Positions 26,600-35,955 are shown, counted from the first letter of the stretch. The stretch is DNA of 64,000 nucleotides from Argonema galeatum A003/A1 (GCF_023333595.1 NZ_JAIQZM010000002.1:225415-289414), one strand, 5' to 3'. The notes: a model not told the origin generated them from the sequence alone. Numbers and translations are program-made.

Positions 26600-27922
26600 T
26601 TAGTTCGATCGCTTCATTCGATCGTAACGTCGTCCGCGCCATTGAGTAGGCGTTTGGAGGGAGGATAGCAAAATTCGCAGAAAAGCTAAGGGGTCTGCCA
26701 AGGGAGAAAGGTAAAAGTAAAAAGGTAAAAGTAAAAAGACAAAATATTTTTTACTTTTATCTTTTGTCTTTTGCCTGTTGTTTTCGTAAGATGGTGCGAT
26801 CGCCAATAGCAAGGCAAACCTAATTGCTAAGAGAAATAAATTCAGTCCTAACAACAGAAGAGAAGGAGAGGAGAGGGATTTCAAATTGAAGATTTCAGAT
26901 TGCGGATTGAAAATACAATTTACAATCTGCAATTTGCAATTTGCAATTATCGGGAAGAGGTAACTTAGTACAATCAGCAGTGGTAGACCCTGGAGGCTAA
27001 ACAGCAGCCACAAATCTCCTAAAAGTTGAGGAGTCGAAGAAGCGTCTTTGAGATCGAGACTCCGCCCCCACTCCCGCCAAGTTTGGACTGCACCGTCGTA
27101 CATCCGCACCTTTAACACCTTGGCACCGTCCAGAAAGCCAACCTTATACCCGCAAGAAGCAGCATAACGGGCTAAGGTAACATCATCGCAGAAAGAACTG
27201 CGGGCACTGACGTATCCCCCCACAGCCGCCAATACAGAACGACGGCAGAGGAAACACTGACCATTCGCCATCACCCTTTCCGGCGACTGGTTAGCCGTCC
27301 CAGCTGGGTCAAATCGGTAAAGCAGAGTCATCAAAAGCGCTGGTTGCAACCACCACTCACCGGGATATTGAAGGATAAATTGGGGCGAGAGGGAAAGCAG
27401 GTCATATCCTTGAGCTTCAGCAGTTTTTATTAAACTGGCAACTAACCCTGGGCTAGGCTGGGTATCTGCATCTATGCCCAAAATCCATTCACTTTTTTCG
27501 GAACTGTGCAGAAAACCCGTATGCAAAGCCCAAGGACGCCCCACCCAGCCCTCTGGTAAGGGGTCATCTGCAATGAGACGAAATCGCGGGTCTTTTTGCT
27601 GGGAAGCCTTCACCAAATCGGGGGTGCCGTCTTGGGAGTGGCTGTCTACCACAATAATTTCCCGCACTTCGTAGCCTTGGCGAGTTAAACCGGCCAGACA
27701 GGGGGCAATGCGATCGGCCTCATTGAGCGTGGGAACCACCACGCTCACTGCTCCCAAAAGCTCTGGGGTGGCACTAAGGGGTTCTATGGGAGGATGGCGA
27801 CCGGGGCCTTTTAGCAGTCGCGAGATTAGGATAAATACTGCTGGTGCTTGAACGATCAGCAGCACCAAAGTTACAGCACTTTTGAAATCTTCTGTCAAGA
27901 AGTTTGTTAACCAAAAGCTCAC
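26600..27922 (-). CDS. cruG: CruG-like glycosyltransferase of myxoxanthophyll synthesis
   Basis: 440-residue family 2 glycosyltransferase, GTG start. An N-terminal membrane helix is followed by VVVPTLNEADRI, DSHSQDGT, the metal-binding DADTQ and a C-terminal membrane region. Pairing with cruF identifies it as the enzyme that glycosylates the 2'-hydroxyl of myxol-type carotenoids. The GTGA overlap with the cruF stop (27919-27922) indicates translational coupling. Two stretches in the C-terminal membrane region look like dispersed repeats read as protein: about residues 324-347 (DNA near 26880-26950) and 379-407 (DNA near 26700-26785, a large A/T-rich inverted repeat). They would lengthen the loops of an otherwise normal enzyme. 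Confidence 0.85.
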   Translation of the reverse strand: MSFWLTNFLTEDFKSAVTLVLLIVQAPAVFILISRLLKGPGRHPPIEPLSATPELLGAVSVVVPTLNEADRIAPCLAGLTRQGYEVREIIVVDSHSQDGTPDLVKASQQKDPRFRLIADDPLPEGWVGRPWALHTGFLHSSEKSEWILGIDADTQPSPGLVASLIKTAEAQGYDLLSLSPQFILQYPGEWWLQPALLMTLLYRFDPAGTANQSPERVMANGQCFLCRRSVLAAVGGYVSARSSFCDDVTLARYAASCGYKVGFLDGAKVLKVRMYDGAVQTWREWGRSLDLKDASSTPQLLGDLWLLFSLQGLPLLIVLSYLFPIIANCKLQIVNCIFNPQSEIFNLKSLSSPSLLLLGLNLFLLAIRFALLLAIAPSYENNRQKTKDKSKKYFVFLLLPFYFYLSPLADPLAFLRILLSSLQTPTQWRGRRYDRMKRSN

Positions 27923-28917
27923 TTCTGAGCAACCCCCACAGAAGCGACTGGGGTTTCAGTTTTCCGGCTGGTTTCAGAAGAGGCTAAATTAGCAGTCGCG
28001 GTGTTAACTGCTAGGTTGAGGGCGGCGCTAGCCGATGCTGGTTTTGTTACCCACCAAAGGGTGACCGCAGGCGCAACACCCAGCAGCAAACCCAATCCAA
28101 CGGGTATCCAAATTCCCGCTGCCAAGCTCATCACCGTTGCGAAGGCGAAGTTACCCAAATAAACGGTTAGGGGTAGATTTAATTGCGATCGCGTTAGCGT
28201 GCTAGAGGCATCTCGCGTTAGCGTACTGTAGGCATCTTGGTTTGCAAAAGGTTTCTTGCTCCACAAAATAGCAGCCACTGTCATGAACACGGCACCTGTT
28301 CCGAACCAACCGAAAAAGTTTTGGTAAGGCATACCGAAGAAAGCACCTGGTGTTTTCCATTCCCAGAAAGGTGCAGCCGTTTGACTCATAGCTGGGTCAA
28401 GCACAAAGTCCCAAGAGGTGAGTAGCAATGCCCCAAGTGCGATCGCACCCAAATGACGCCACCAACTCGGCTTCTCCTCTGAATTTAGACCAGTACGAGC
28501 CAGCAAATAAGAAGCCAACCCCAAATAAAACCAAGAAAGGGGTATCGTCACCGGAACTAGCCCAGCAATTTTATATCCCAGACCGCTGAGATAGCCATAG
28601 TGACCAAACGGAAACCCAGTACTGGTTCCCAGCAATTCGCTCCCCAGCGAGATAAAGACTGATGGCACCATAAAGGCCAGCCAACGCCACCACCCCAGCG
28701 TGCGGTAAGCATAAATGGCAACAGCAGCCGTTCCTAACACAATGTAAACAACGCCACCACCAGCCATGCTCCACTGGAAGAAGGTTTGCCCAGACGCCGG
28801 TAAACTTAAAATTAATCCCGGATTGGGTAAAACTAACAGCAGTCCTGCTAGTCCAAAAGCCATTGACACAATATGACCGATCAAGCAGAAGCGCTCGGCC
28901 ATAACAAGTTGCTTCAT
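27919..28917 (-). CDS. cruF: CruF-like carotenoid 1',2'-hydratase
   Basis: About 332 residues from the ATG at 28917 (MKQLVMAERFCLIGHIVSM). A longer frame to 28980 exists but its N-terminus is atypical. Seven or so membrane helices and the conserved carotenoid biosynthesis (DUF422-like) segments STGFPFGHYGY and LLTSWDFVLDPAM are present; His and Asp residues within the membrane likely form the active site. The enzyme hydrates the psi end of gamma-carotene on the way to myxoxanthophyll. Overlaps cruG by four bases, so both make one operon transcribed leftward. Confidence 0.87.
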   Translation of the reverse strand: MKQLVMAERFCLIGHIVSMAFGLAGLLLVLPNPGLILSLPASGQTFFQWSMAGGGVVYIVLGTAAVAIYAYRTLGWWRWLAFMVPSVFISLGSELLGTSTGFPFGHYGYLSGLGYKIAGLVPVTIPLSWFYLGLASYLLARTGLNSEEKPSWWRHLGAIALGALLLTSWDFVLDPAMSQTAAPFWEWKTPGAFFGMPYQNFFGWFGTGAVFMTVAAILWSKKPFANQDAYSTLTRDASSTLTRSQLNLPLTVYLGNFAFATVMSLAAGIWIPVGLGLLLGVAPAVTLWWVTKPASASAALNLAVNTATANLASSETSRKTETPVASVGVAQK

Positions 28918-29095
28918 AGAAACTCCTCTAGACAGATGATGCTCGGTAGCGCTTCTTAACAGTTTACAAATGTTTAACAAAAGTTAACCCATCTGGCTCT
29001 AATTTTCTGCAACTCGTGGGGGAAGGGGATAGGGGCTAGGGTAAGATGGGGAAGAAGAAGGGGATAGGGGCTAGAGTGTGTTTTCTTTTCCCAGA

Positions 29096-29168
29096 GATCC
29101 CCCCAACCCCTTAAAAAGGGGGAGAATGAGCGTCTAAGTCCCCCTTTTTAAGGGGTATTTAGGGGGAT
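29096..29168. repeat. GGGGGAT inverted-repeat element, copy 1
   Basis: About 73 bases: GATCCCCCCAACCCCTTAAA... facing ...TTTTTAAGGGGTATTTAGGGGGAT, with a spacer GAATGAGCGTCTAAGT. Related copies lie at 37394-37469 and 52244-52295. It sits in the 315-base spacer upstream of cruF, which also holds purine-rich GGGGATAGGGGCTAG direct repeats (about 29025-29072). Confidence 0.8.
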
Positions 29169-29295
29169 GTGAATCTGAAGGGGAAGTTTGAAGACACGCA
29201 CTCTTAGGCTAGGAAGAAAAAAGAAAGTTACTGAATGTGAGATATAAATTAATTCATGTGACCATTGCAGCTCAGCTGGCTGTTATGCACGAAAG

Positions 29296-29733
29296 TTGCT
29301 TGTGAAAAAAATCCCGTGGCTCTCGCTAGCCCTACTTCTGGTTACGTATACTACTCTGGGCTGGGTTTTATTCTCTGTTCCCTGGTATACGTTACTGTTG
29401 ACCCTAGCCTTGATATTGCTATTAGCTGAGATTTTAGCTTCCCCTTTTTCCAACGTTAGAAAGGGTCTTGTCTATTCTATAAGTACCGATACCCGCGCTT
29501 TTATTTTAGCGATTAGCATGGCTTTTTTTACTGCCTTGCTAGTGATCTGGATTCATATTGTTGTCCATGCCTTGGTTGTAATCGCCGCCGGGCTCTTAGC
29601 CAGGTTGGATCTGCTCACGGCTGGTTTTAGGGATTGGCAAACGTTTTGGATTTTGTCTGTTTTTTCCCTGGTTGGCTTTGGGCTGGGTTGGGGGGCAAAC
29701 TATTATCTGCATTCTCTGCATATAGTCGTATAA
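29296..29733 (+). CDS. Small membrane protein, four helices, unrecognised
   Basis: 145 residues with four hydrophobic segments (about 7-26, 30-48, 67-100 and 115-137) and few charges. A TTG at 29296 and a GTG at 29302 are both possible starts; no strong ribosome-binding site decides. It resembles no family I can name. It stands alone between cruF (divergent) and a DUF4870 gene (convergent). Probably a plasma- or thylakoid-membrane protein. Confidence 0.65.
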   Translation: MLVKKIPWLSLALLLVTYTTLGWVLFSVPWYTLLLTLALILLLAEILASPFSNVRKGLVYSISTDTRAFILAISMAFFTALLVIWIHIVVHALVVIAAGLLARLDLLTAGFRDWQTFWILSVFSLVGFGLGWGANYYLHSLHIVV

Positions 29734-30010
29734 GAAAGCTCTCGCGACGGTAGCTCAAGATAGACACTCCATAAATCGGCACAAAGCAAGAGATTTTCAG
29801 TTCTGTATTTGAGGACACTGGTGGATAGCGTTTAACTGTCCTTCTGCCCTACAGCACCTTAGCCGTGGGGCAATTTTGTTTTTAGCGGCCCTGCCACCTT
29901 TCCCCCAAAGCGCGGCAGCTGAGGGTAGGAAAAGTGGCATGATACAAGTTGGGGAACTAACTACTCGGTTAGCTACCGCCCCGCTCGCAGGCGAGGGTTT
30001 TGTCCCTAAG

Positions 30011-30358
30011 CTACACCAGACGGAAGATAAATGGGTAGCGGTAAGGTTCTTGGGCATTGCCGAGAATATGGAGAATCGCAAAAATTGGTAGTACCCAATG
30101 GAAAAGGAAGAATGGAATCAGCAGGATCAACGCCAAGGGAATACCGATGATTGATAACCACAATACTGTGATAATGGCTTCATAGAGCCATATGTTAATG
30201 TGAAAGTTAAGGGCTTCTTTGGCATTCTCCTTCACAACTGGGTCATCGGATACGAACAATACCGCTAAGGGTACACCGATAAACACCCACAGAGCCCCGA
30301 AAAAGATCGAACCATGAGACAGTAACGATAAAAGCTTGCGCTTATCCGAGTCGTACAT
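30011..30358 (-). CDS. DUF4870 (Tic20-like) membrane protein
   Basis: 115 residues. The opening DKRKLLSLLSHGSIFFGALW, the segment DPVVKENAKEALNFHINIWLY and two more C-terminal helices match the DUF4870 family, small four-helix membrane proteins related to the chloroplast Tic20 fold. Function in bacteria is not defined. Single gene, convergent with the preceding four-helix protein. Confidence 0.85.
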   Translation of the reverse strand: MYDSDKRKLLSLLSHGSIFFGALWVFIGVPLAVLFVSDDPVVKENAKEALNFHINIWLYEAIITVLWLSIIGIPLALILLIPFFLFHWVLPIFAILHILGNAQEPYRYPFIFRLV

Positions 30359-30563
30359 ACAACCAATCCTTCATCGAATCAACTACTATATTGTTTCGCT
30401 CCGAAGATATCATATTCAACAAACAGCCTGGGGGAGGAGATTTCCGTACTCTAAGTGGGGTTGGCAGGGACGGTTTGTTAGGATCGATATTTACTACCCA
30501 GTTAACAGCTACACCAAGCAGCAGCAAACCAAACAGAGAAAACCGAATTCGCAACGAGTTAAT

Positions 30564-30740
30564 TTAGATCTTCTTGCACCTGTGTTGAAAGCCCGCCTGG
30601 GGTTCAAACCCCAGGCTAATAGCGAAAGTCCACTTAAGTGGACTGAATATTTTATCCAGTCGTCTTTAGACGACTTTCGCTATGAGACGGGGAATTGATT
30701 CCCCGTCGGGTCAGAGCAACTGGTGCAAGATCTGAGTTAA
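30564..30740. repeat. Composite four-hairpin dispersed element, copy 1
   Basis: Nested dyad of about 177 bases. Outer arms: TTAGATCTTCTTGCACC on the left and GGTGCAAGATCTGAGTTAA on the right. Inside are four hairpins: H1 30595-30616 (10-bp arms, centre CA), H2 30627-30644 (18-base palindrome), H3 30658-30675 (8-bp arms) and H4 30686-30707 (10-bp arms, centre TG). An alternative stem pairs ATAGCGAAAGTC (30619-30630) with GACTTTCGCTAT (30672-30683). A second copy at 43443-43641 keeps every stem although H1, H4 and outer arms have different sequences. Confidence 0.85.
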
Positions 30741-30883
30741 GAAATGTTGACATAGATTTTTAGCCGCAATCCTATTGCCCAGAAATTTTGGCTGTCCAAA
30801 AGGACGGTTTCAGCCATACTGTGTAAACCTAGCAAATTGTTTTTACAATGGTCTGGTGAAGATTCCCCTAGCAAGCGCCATTT

Positions 30884-32512
30884 ATGACCACAGAACTTGA
30901 AAGCGAACTCCAAACAGCAGTTGAGCGTCGGCGCAACTTTGCGATTATATCTCACCCCGATGCGGGTAAAACTACGCTGACTGAAAAGCTCTTGCTGTAC
31001 GGGGGAGCAATTCACGAAGCGGGTGCAGTCAAGGCGCGACGGGCGCAGCGGAAGGCGACTTCTGACTGGATGGAGATGGAGCAACAGCGGGGGATCTCGA
31101 TTACTTCGACTGTGTTGCAGTTTGAATACCAGGGATCTCAGATTAATCTGCTAGACACTCCCGGTCACCAAGATTTTAGCGAAGATACTTATCGGACTCT
31201 GGCGGCGGCTGATAATGCGGTGATGTTGGTTGATGCGGCGAAGGGTTTGGAAACCCAGACGCGGAAGTTGTTTGAAGTTTGTCGGATGCGAAGTCTTCCC
31301 ATCTTCACTTTTGTCAATAAACTCGATCGCCCCGGACGCGAACCTCTGGAATTGCTGGACGAGATCGAGCGGGAATTGGGCTTGCAGACTTATGCTGTAA
31401 ATTGGCCTATAGGGATGGGCGATCGCTTTCAAGGGGTTTTCGATCGCCAGAAACGCCAAATTCACCTATTTGAGCGCATGGCCCACGGCAGCCGCGAAGC
31501 TAAGGATACTGTTGTGGATATAGGCGATCCCCGCATTGAGGAATTGTTAGAGCCAGACCTCTATTACCAACTTAAAGAAGATTTAGAAGTTCTGGAAGAA
31601 TTAGGCCCCGAATTGGATTTTGAGCAAGTTCACAATGGCAAAATGACGCCTGTGTTCTTCGGCAGTGCCATGACCAACTTTGGGGTGGAACTATTCCTAA
31701 ATTCCTTTCTAGACTGCGCCCTTAAGCCGGGTTCCCATAACAGCACTATAGGCGAAATTACGCCGACATATCCCGAGTTTTCGGGATTTGTGTTCAAGCT
31801 GCAAGCCAACATGGACCCAAGACACCGCGATCGCATCGCTTTCGTCCGGGTTTGCACCGGCAAGTTTGAAAAAGACATGATTGTCAGTCACGCCCGCAGT
31901 GGCAAAACGGTACGCCTTTCAAGACCTCAGAAACTGTTTGCCCAAGAAAGAGAATCGATAGAAGAAGCTTATGCAGGCGATGTAATTGGTTTGAACAATC
32001 CGGGCGTTTTTGCGATCGGCGACACGATTTACACTGGTCAGAAATTAGAGTACGAAGGTATACCCTGTTTTTCGCCGGAATTGTTTGCTTACTTAAGAAA
32101 CCCAAATCCTTCTAAATTTAAACAATTTCGCAAAGGCGTTTCGGAATTGCGGGAAGAGGGAGCTGTACAAATCATGTACTCGGTGGATGAAGCTAAGCGC
32201 GACCCAATTTTAGCAGCGGTAGGACAGCTGCAATTTGAAGTAGTGCAGTTCCGCTTGCAAAATGAATACGGAGTTGAGACTCAGTTAGATATGCTACCTT
32301 ATAGCGTTGCTCGGTGGGTTGCTGGTGGCTGGTCAGCTTTAGAAAAAGTTGGGCGACTCTTCAATACCGTGACGGTAAAAGATAGTTGGGGACGACCTGT
32401 ACTTTTGTTCAAAAATGAATGGAATTTGCACCAAGTACAAGCAGATCAACCGGAATTAAAGCTAAATGCTTCGGCTCCAGTAGTTGCCGGACAAGAACCA
32501 GAATCATTATAA
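30884..32512 (+). CDS. prfC: Peptide chain release factor 3
   Basis: GTPase that recycles release factors RF1 and RF2 from the ribosome. 542 residues, usual family length. Motifs: P-loop [10 protein letters not shown], the RF3 switch region [30 protein letters not shown], and the C-terminal domain ending with [11 protein letters not shown]. Starts with an ATG at 30884. Alone in its unit, with an imperfect hairpin (32605-32633) about 100 bases downstream. Confidence 0.96.
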   Translation: MTTELESELQTAVERRRNFAIISHPDAGKTTLTEKLLLYGGAIHEAGAVKARRAQRKATSDWMEMEQQRGISITSTVLQFEYQGSQINLLDTPGHQDFSEDTYRTLAAADNAVMLVDAAKGLETQTRKLFEVCRMRSLPIFTFVNKLDRPGREPLELLDEIERELGLQTYAVNWPIGMGDRFQGVFDRQKRQIHLFERMAHGSREAKDTVVDIGDPRIEELLEPDLYYQLKEDLEVLEELGPELDFEQVHNGKMTPVFFGSAMTNFGVELFLNSFLDCALKPGSHNSTIGEITPTYPEFSGFVFKLQANMDPRHRDRIAFVRVCTGKFEKDMIVSHARSGKTVRLSRPQKLFAQERESIEEAYAGDVIGLNNPGVFAIGDTIYTGQKLEYEGIPCFSPELFAYLRNPNPSKFKQFRKGVSELREEGAVQIMYSVDEAKRDPILAAVGQLQFEVVQFRLQNEYGVETQLDMLPYSVARWVAGGWSALEKVGRLFNTVTVKDSWGRPVLLFKNEWNLHQVQADQPELKLNASAPVVAGQEPESL

Positions 32513-32604
32513 GCGTAAAATATAGTGGCTTGCAGTCGCATGAAGTACACCCGGTTTTGCTGTACCTCACTTACCCAAAACCCACATTCCGCAGATCTAA
32601 CTCT

Positions 32605-32633
32605 GATGACTGGGACTTTTGAAAAGTCCCAGT
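32605..32633 (+). repeat. Hairpin downstream of prfC
   Basis: TGACTGGGACTTTTGAAAAGTCCCAGTCA is a near-perfect inverted repeat, followed by AAAAAATTCC rather than a T-run. It might end transcription weakly or be a palindromic repeat. Confidence 0.55.
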
Positions 32634-32746
32634 CAGAAAAAATTCCCCCGCTTAAGTTTTCTAGTATAGCAACCGCCAAGGCAGTTGCTATATTATCATT
32701 AAGACCGCAGGGGCAGGCGAAGTGTGTCTCAAAACGTTATCTTTCC

Positions 32747-32942
32747 GGCTCTTCCGTACTTAGTGTGCCAAATTATTAGTTTTTTGGTGCCTTACACCTT
32801 AGCTGGCTGGGATTTCAAAGCGATCGTCCCCAAAGCCGCATACCATAGAGCAAGCTAATGGTGGAAATAATCTCAAAGCCTTACCTAGCAAAGTTTTGAG
32901 GATAAATTTAAGTTAATTTAGCACACTAAGTACGGAAGAGCC
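32747..32942. mobile_element. MITE-like element A (196 bp, perfect 22-bp terminal inverted repeats)
   Basis: GGCTCTTCCGTACTTAGTGT... at 32747-32768 is exactly complementary to 32921-32942. The interior has no frame for a transposase. The right end abuts the first in-frame codon of a broken xisI gene. No clear target-site duplication is seen. A second, degenerate element with the same outer motif lies at 43172-43288. Confidence 0.8.
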
Positions 32943-33101
32943 CACTTCGATATCAAAGACGGCAAAATTTGGCTTCAGCAAAATACTACTGATATCGATG
33001 TTGGTGAAGAACTATTGTCTATGGGTATTCCCAAAGAAGATATTGTTTTGGGGTTGCATCCTCCCTACAAGCGTCCTTACACTAACTATGGTGTTGCTTA
33101 G
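32943..33101 (+). pseudogene. 3' remnant of an xisI-family gene
   Basis: 52 codons plus stop, open from the MITE junction: HFDIKDGKIWLQQNTTDIDV... GIPKEDIVLGLHPPYKRPYT...GVA. This matches the C-terminal half of XisI-like (fdxN-element excision controlling factor) proteins, which are abundant in cyanobacteria, usually next to xisH. The N-terminal half, start codon and any xisH are missing; the break coincides with the end of the 22-bp terminal repeat at 32942. It is therefore a truncated remnant. Confidence 0.75.
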
Positions 33102-33415
33102 AGAGAGCGGCTTTTTCAATACCAGCGTTTCTGAGAAACCAGGCTAGTCGATTGGAAAGTATTAGCCGATTTTAACTAAACTTACAATTAAGCTACATCT
33201 CCTTAAAACATGACAAAAAATTTCCCCTCTTATCTGTGTTCATCTGTGTTCATCCGTCTTCATCTGTGGTAAAAATTGAATCGCAGATGACAACAAACAA
33301 TTTGAAAATATTACTCTTACATTAACGATGTGTAAGGATATGAGATTTCTGTTTGCCGATCGAGGCAGATGCTACTTAGGCTATGGTGGAAGAGATTGTG
33401 GTGCTTTGAACTTGT
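33102..33415. other. Spacer between the xisI remnant and the M48-like gene
   Basis: About 310 bases with no supported gene. Near 33236-33272 is a run of imperfect repeats of TTCATCTGTG, the complement of the GCAGATGAACGCAGATAAACG repeat at about 46438-46463. The downstream gene's promoter should be here but none is clear. Confidence 0.5.
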
Positions 33416-35881
33416 ATGGCTTTTCCTCCCGATCCGCCTGAAAAAGGTGCGGAAACTTCTGGCAAAGAAAACCCCGCTCTGGAGGCTGGTTTAGCCGCCC
33501 TGAAGCAGGGAAATTACGAAGATGCGATCGCTGACCTAGAAAGCGTCTGCAAGATCGATCTGAACCAAAAATCAATTTTTAGGGCTCAGATGGGTTTAGC
33601 GATCGCTTACGAACGCATTGGCGATGTTCCTTCTTCGATCGCCCTGTGTAAAACTCTGAGTAAAAATTCGAGTCCCCAAGTTAAGGAATGGGCCCTTCGC
33701 ACTCTGGCTAGTTTTACAGACCGCTACCCAGAAGAAAGCAGGGGAGCAGGGGAAAATTCTTCTGAGACTGGTTTTGTCCCCCTGGACCCGACAGCGCTGA
33801 CGGCCTCTAATAGGCCAAAAGTGCCTCTAAGTCCACCCCCCTCTGTTTCCTCTAAAGGGGATGATATAGAAGGACTAAACCTTGATTTACCATCATCTGG
33901 GTTTGTGCCGCTCGATCGCGCACCTCAACCGAGCAAGGGAGCGTCTGAACGGGGGAGACTCCCCAATCCCCAATCAAGAGTCCCTACAGAGGCGAAGCAT
34001 TCGGACAAGCAAACTGAGAAATTGTCGCCTAATTCAGATGCAAATGCTTTGCCAGTAGAGGAGAAAAAAGAAAACCTAGCACCTTATCAAGCTGAATGGA
34101 AACAAGCTGGACGGGCTAAGAAGTGGCAACGCTTACCAGCAAAGACAGGTTTCCATTTTGACTTATCGCAGCTTTGGGGAGTGCAGGCATTAACTGCGAT
34201 CGCACTGTTTATCTCTGTGTTTTGGGCGCTTGGAGGCATCCTCAACTTCGCCATCAAAACCGCGAACGATCTTTTAATTAAACTGCGGGTGATCTACGAA
34301 AACGACGATTACTATAGCAGCCCAACGCGGTTTGTCCCCATTGCCGCAGTAATAGCGACTCTAGCGCTGGTTGCGGCATCTCCCTGGTTAATGGATGGAC
34401 TGCTGAGGTCTTATTATGGCCTCAAGTCATTATCAGTAGAAACGCTGAGCGAGCGCAGTCCCGAAGCAGCTAGAGTGCTGCAAGGTTTTACCCGCGAGCG
34501 ACGCCTGCCCGTTCCCACCTTATTCGTGTTACCGGATTCTGCACCGCTGGCGCTGACTTATGGGAATTTGCGACGTACTGCCAGAATTGCAGTCAGTCAA
34601 GGATTATTAGATCGATTGGCAGATGATGAAATCGCTAGCATTTATGCCGCTCAATTGGGGCATATTCTGCACTGGGATTTTGTACTGATGTCCCTGGGCG
34701 TTCTGGTTTTCCAGGTTCCATACATTTTCTACTGGCGAGTAGCCGCGTTGGGAGATCAGTCGCAAAACTCATTCCTGCGCTTTGTAGCAGGGGCGTTTGC
34801 GGCGTTGGGTTACGGTATTTACTGGCTATTTCGCTGCCCGATTTTGTGGTTGTCAAGGGCGAGGGTTTACTATAGCGATCGCATCTCCTGCGAAATCACT
34901 GGCAATCCCAACGGACTCACCCGCGCACTCCTGAAAATTGCGATGGGCATTGCTAATGATGTGGAGCGACAGGGACAGACAAGTTATCTGTTAGAGGGTT
35001 TTGAACTTTTGACACCAGTGGGGTATCGGCAGGCGATTACTTTAGGCAGTCTATATCCTCTTATTCCTCTAGAACCGATTTTGGCCTGGGATTACCTCAA
35101 CCCCTCGACGCGCCCTTTAGCCATTAATAATTCTCATCCCCCAATGGGAAAGCGGTTGCAAATATTAGCCCGCTACGCCAGCTACTGGAATGTAGAAACA
35201 GAACTTAACTTTAGTTCCCAGTCTTCCCTCACCGCTCAAAAATCAAAACTCTTCTTACAAGCTTGGCCTTATTTTGGCGTTTTTCTGGGTTTAGCCCTTG
35301 CAGGGATATTGTGGTTGATTGGCGGGATTAGCAGCTCGATCAGATTTCGGCCACTGGATTGGATGTGGGGAGATCGATCGCTTTTATACGGTTCCCTGCT
35401 CATCGGCATAAGCATGGGCATCTTTTTGCGGATTAATTCTTTTTTTCCAGATATCAAACCTTTTAACTTGCCAGGTGAAGCGCTGTTACCAGAGTTGCTC
35501 GCTAACCCCGCTGCCTTACCCGTAGATAGTCAGCCAGTACGTCTGCAAGGAAAACTCTTGGGGCGTCCCGGGATCGGTAACTGGCTGTGCCAAGACCTAA
35601 TTCTGCAAACCGCAACTGGGTTGGTCAAATTACACCACTTCTCCAGGTTTGGCCCAATTGGAAATTTCTGGCCGCACTCAACCCGTCCTAGCGATTTGGT
35701 GAATCGACCTCTAACCGCAACGGGCTGGTTTCGCCGGGGAGCCACTCCCTGGATTGATATTGACACCCTACAAACGCAAACTGGCAGAACCACTCAGAGC
35801 TTTCACCCGATCTGGTCTACGATTTTAGGGCTGGCGGCTGCTGTCTGGGGAGCTTACATTATCTACCAAGGTGGGGCTTGA
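33416..35881 (+). CDS. TPR plus M48-like membrane protein lacking the HExxH zinc motif
   Basis: 821 residues. An N-terminal TPR-like region (about 20-105) is followed by a Pro/Ser-rich linker, two membrane helices (about 260-280 and 305-330), and a region laid out like HtpX/M48 peptidases (about 340-560). After another two helices (about 620-680) there is a C-terminal beta-rich domain and a final helix. Where M48 enzymes have HELGH, this protein has AAQLGH (residues 411-416): first histidine and catalytic glutamate are replaced while the second histidine remains. It is therefore probably a non-catalytic relative, perhaps a scaffold or regulator. Its start is an ATG immediately after a TTGT stretch. 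Confidence 0.82.
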   Translation: MAFPPDPPEKGAETSGKENPALEAGLAALKQGNYEDAIADLESVCKIDLNQKSIFRAQMGLAIAYERIGDVPSSIALCKTLSKNSSPQVKEWALRTLASFTDRYPEESRGAGENSSETGFVPLDPTALTASNRPKVPLSPPPSVSSKGDDIEGLNLDLPSSGFVPLDRAPQPSKGASERGRLPNPQSRVPTEAKHSDKQTEKLSPNSDANALPVEEKKENLAPYQAEWKQAGRAKKWQRLPAKTGFHFDLSQLWGVQALTAIALFISVFWALGGILNFAIKTANDLLIKLRVIYENDDYYSSPTRFVPIAAVIATLALVAASPWLMDGLLRSYYGLKSLSVETLSERSPEAARVLQGFTRERRLPVPTLFVLPDSAPLALTYGNLRRTARIAVSQGLLDRLADDEIASIYAAQLGHILHWDFVLMSLGVLVFQVPYIFYWRVAALGDQSQNSFLRFVAGAFAALGYGIYWLFRCPILWLSRARVYYSDRISCEITGNPNGLTRALLKIAMGIANDVERQGQTSYLLEGFELLTPVGYRQAITLGSLYPLIPLEPILAWDYLNPSTRPLAINNSHPPMGKRLQILARYASYWNVETELNFSSQSSLTAQKSKLFLQAWPYFGVFLGLALAGILWLIGGISSSIRFRPLDWMWGDRSLLYGSLLIGISMGIFLRINSFFPDIKPFNLPGEALLPELLANPAALPVDSQPVRLQGKLLGRPGIGNWLCQDLILQTATGLVKLHHFSRFGPIGNFWPHSTRPSDLVNRPLTATGWFRRGATPWIDIDTLQTQTGRTTQSFHPIWSTILGLAAAVWGAYIIYQGGA

Positions 35882-35955
35882 GAGTTTTGAGTTTCGATCC
35901 CAAACTCGCTCATAAATTTTCCCAATGCCCAAACTGACCCTAATGTAAAGAAAAG

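Noticed and set aside
30336..30698. Plus-strand frame of 120 codons beside the DUF4870 gene
   Set aside because: It runs into the composite hairpin element, and its product follows the repeat sequence; no ribosome site.
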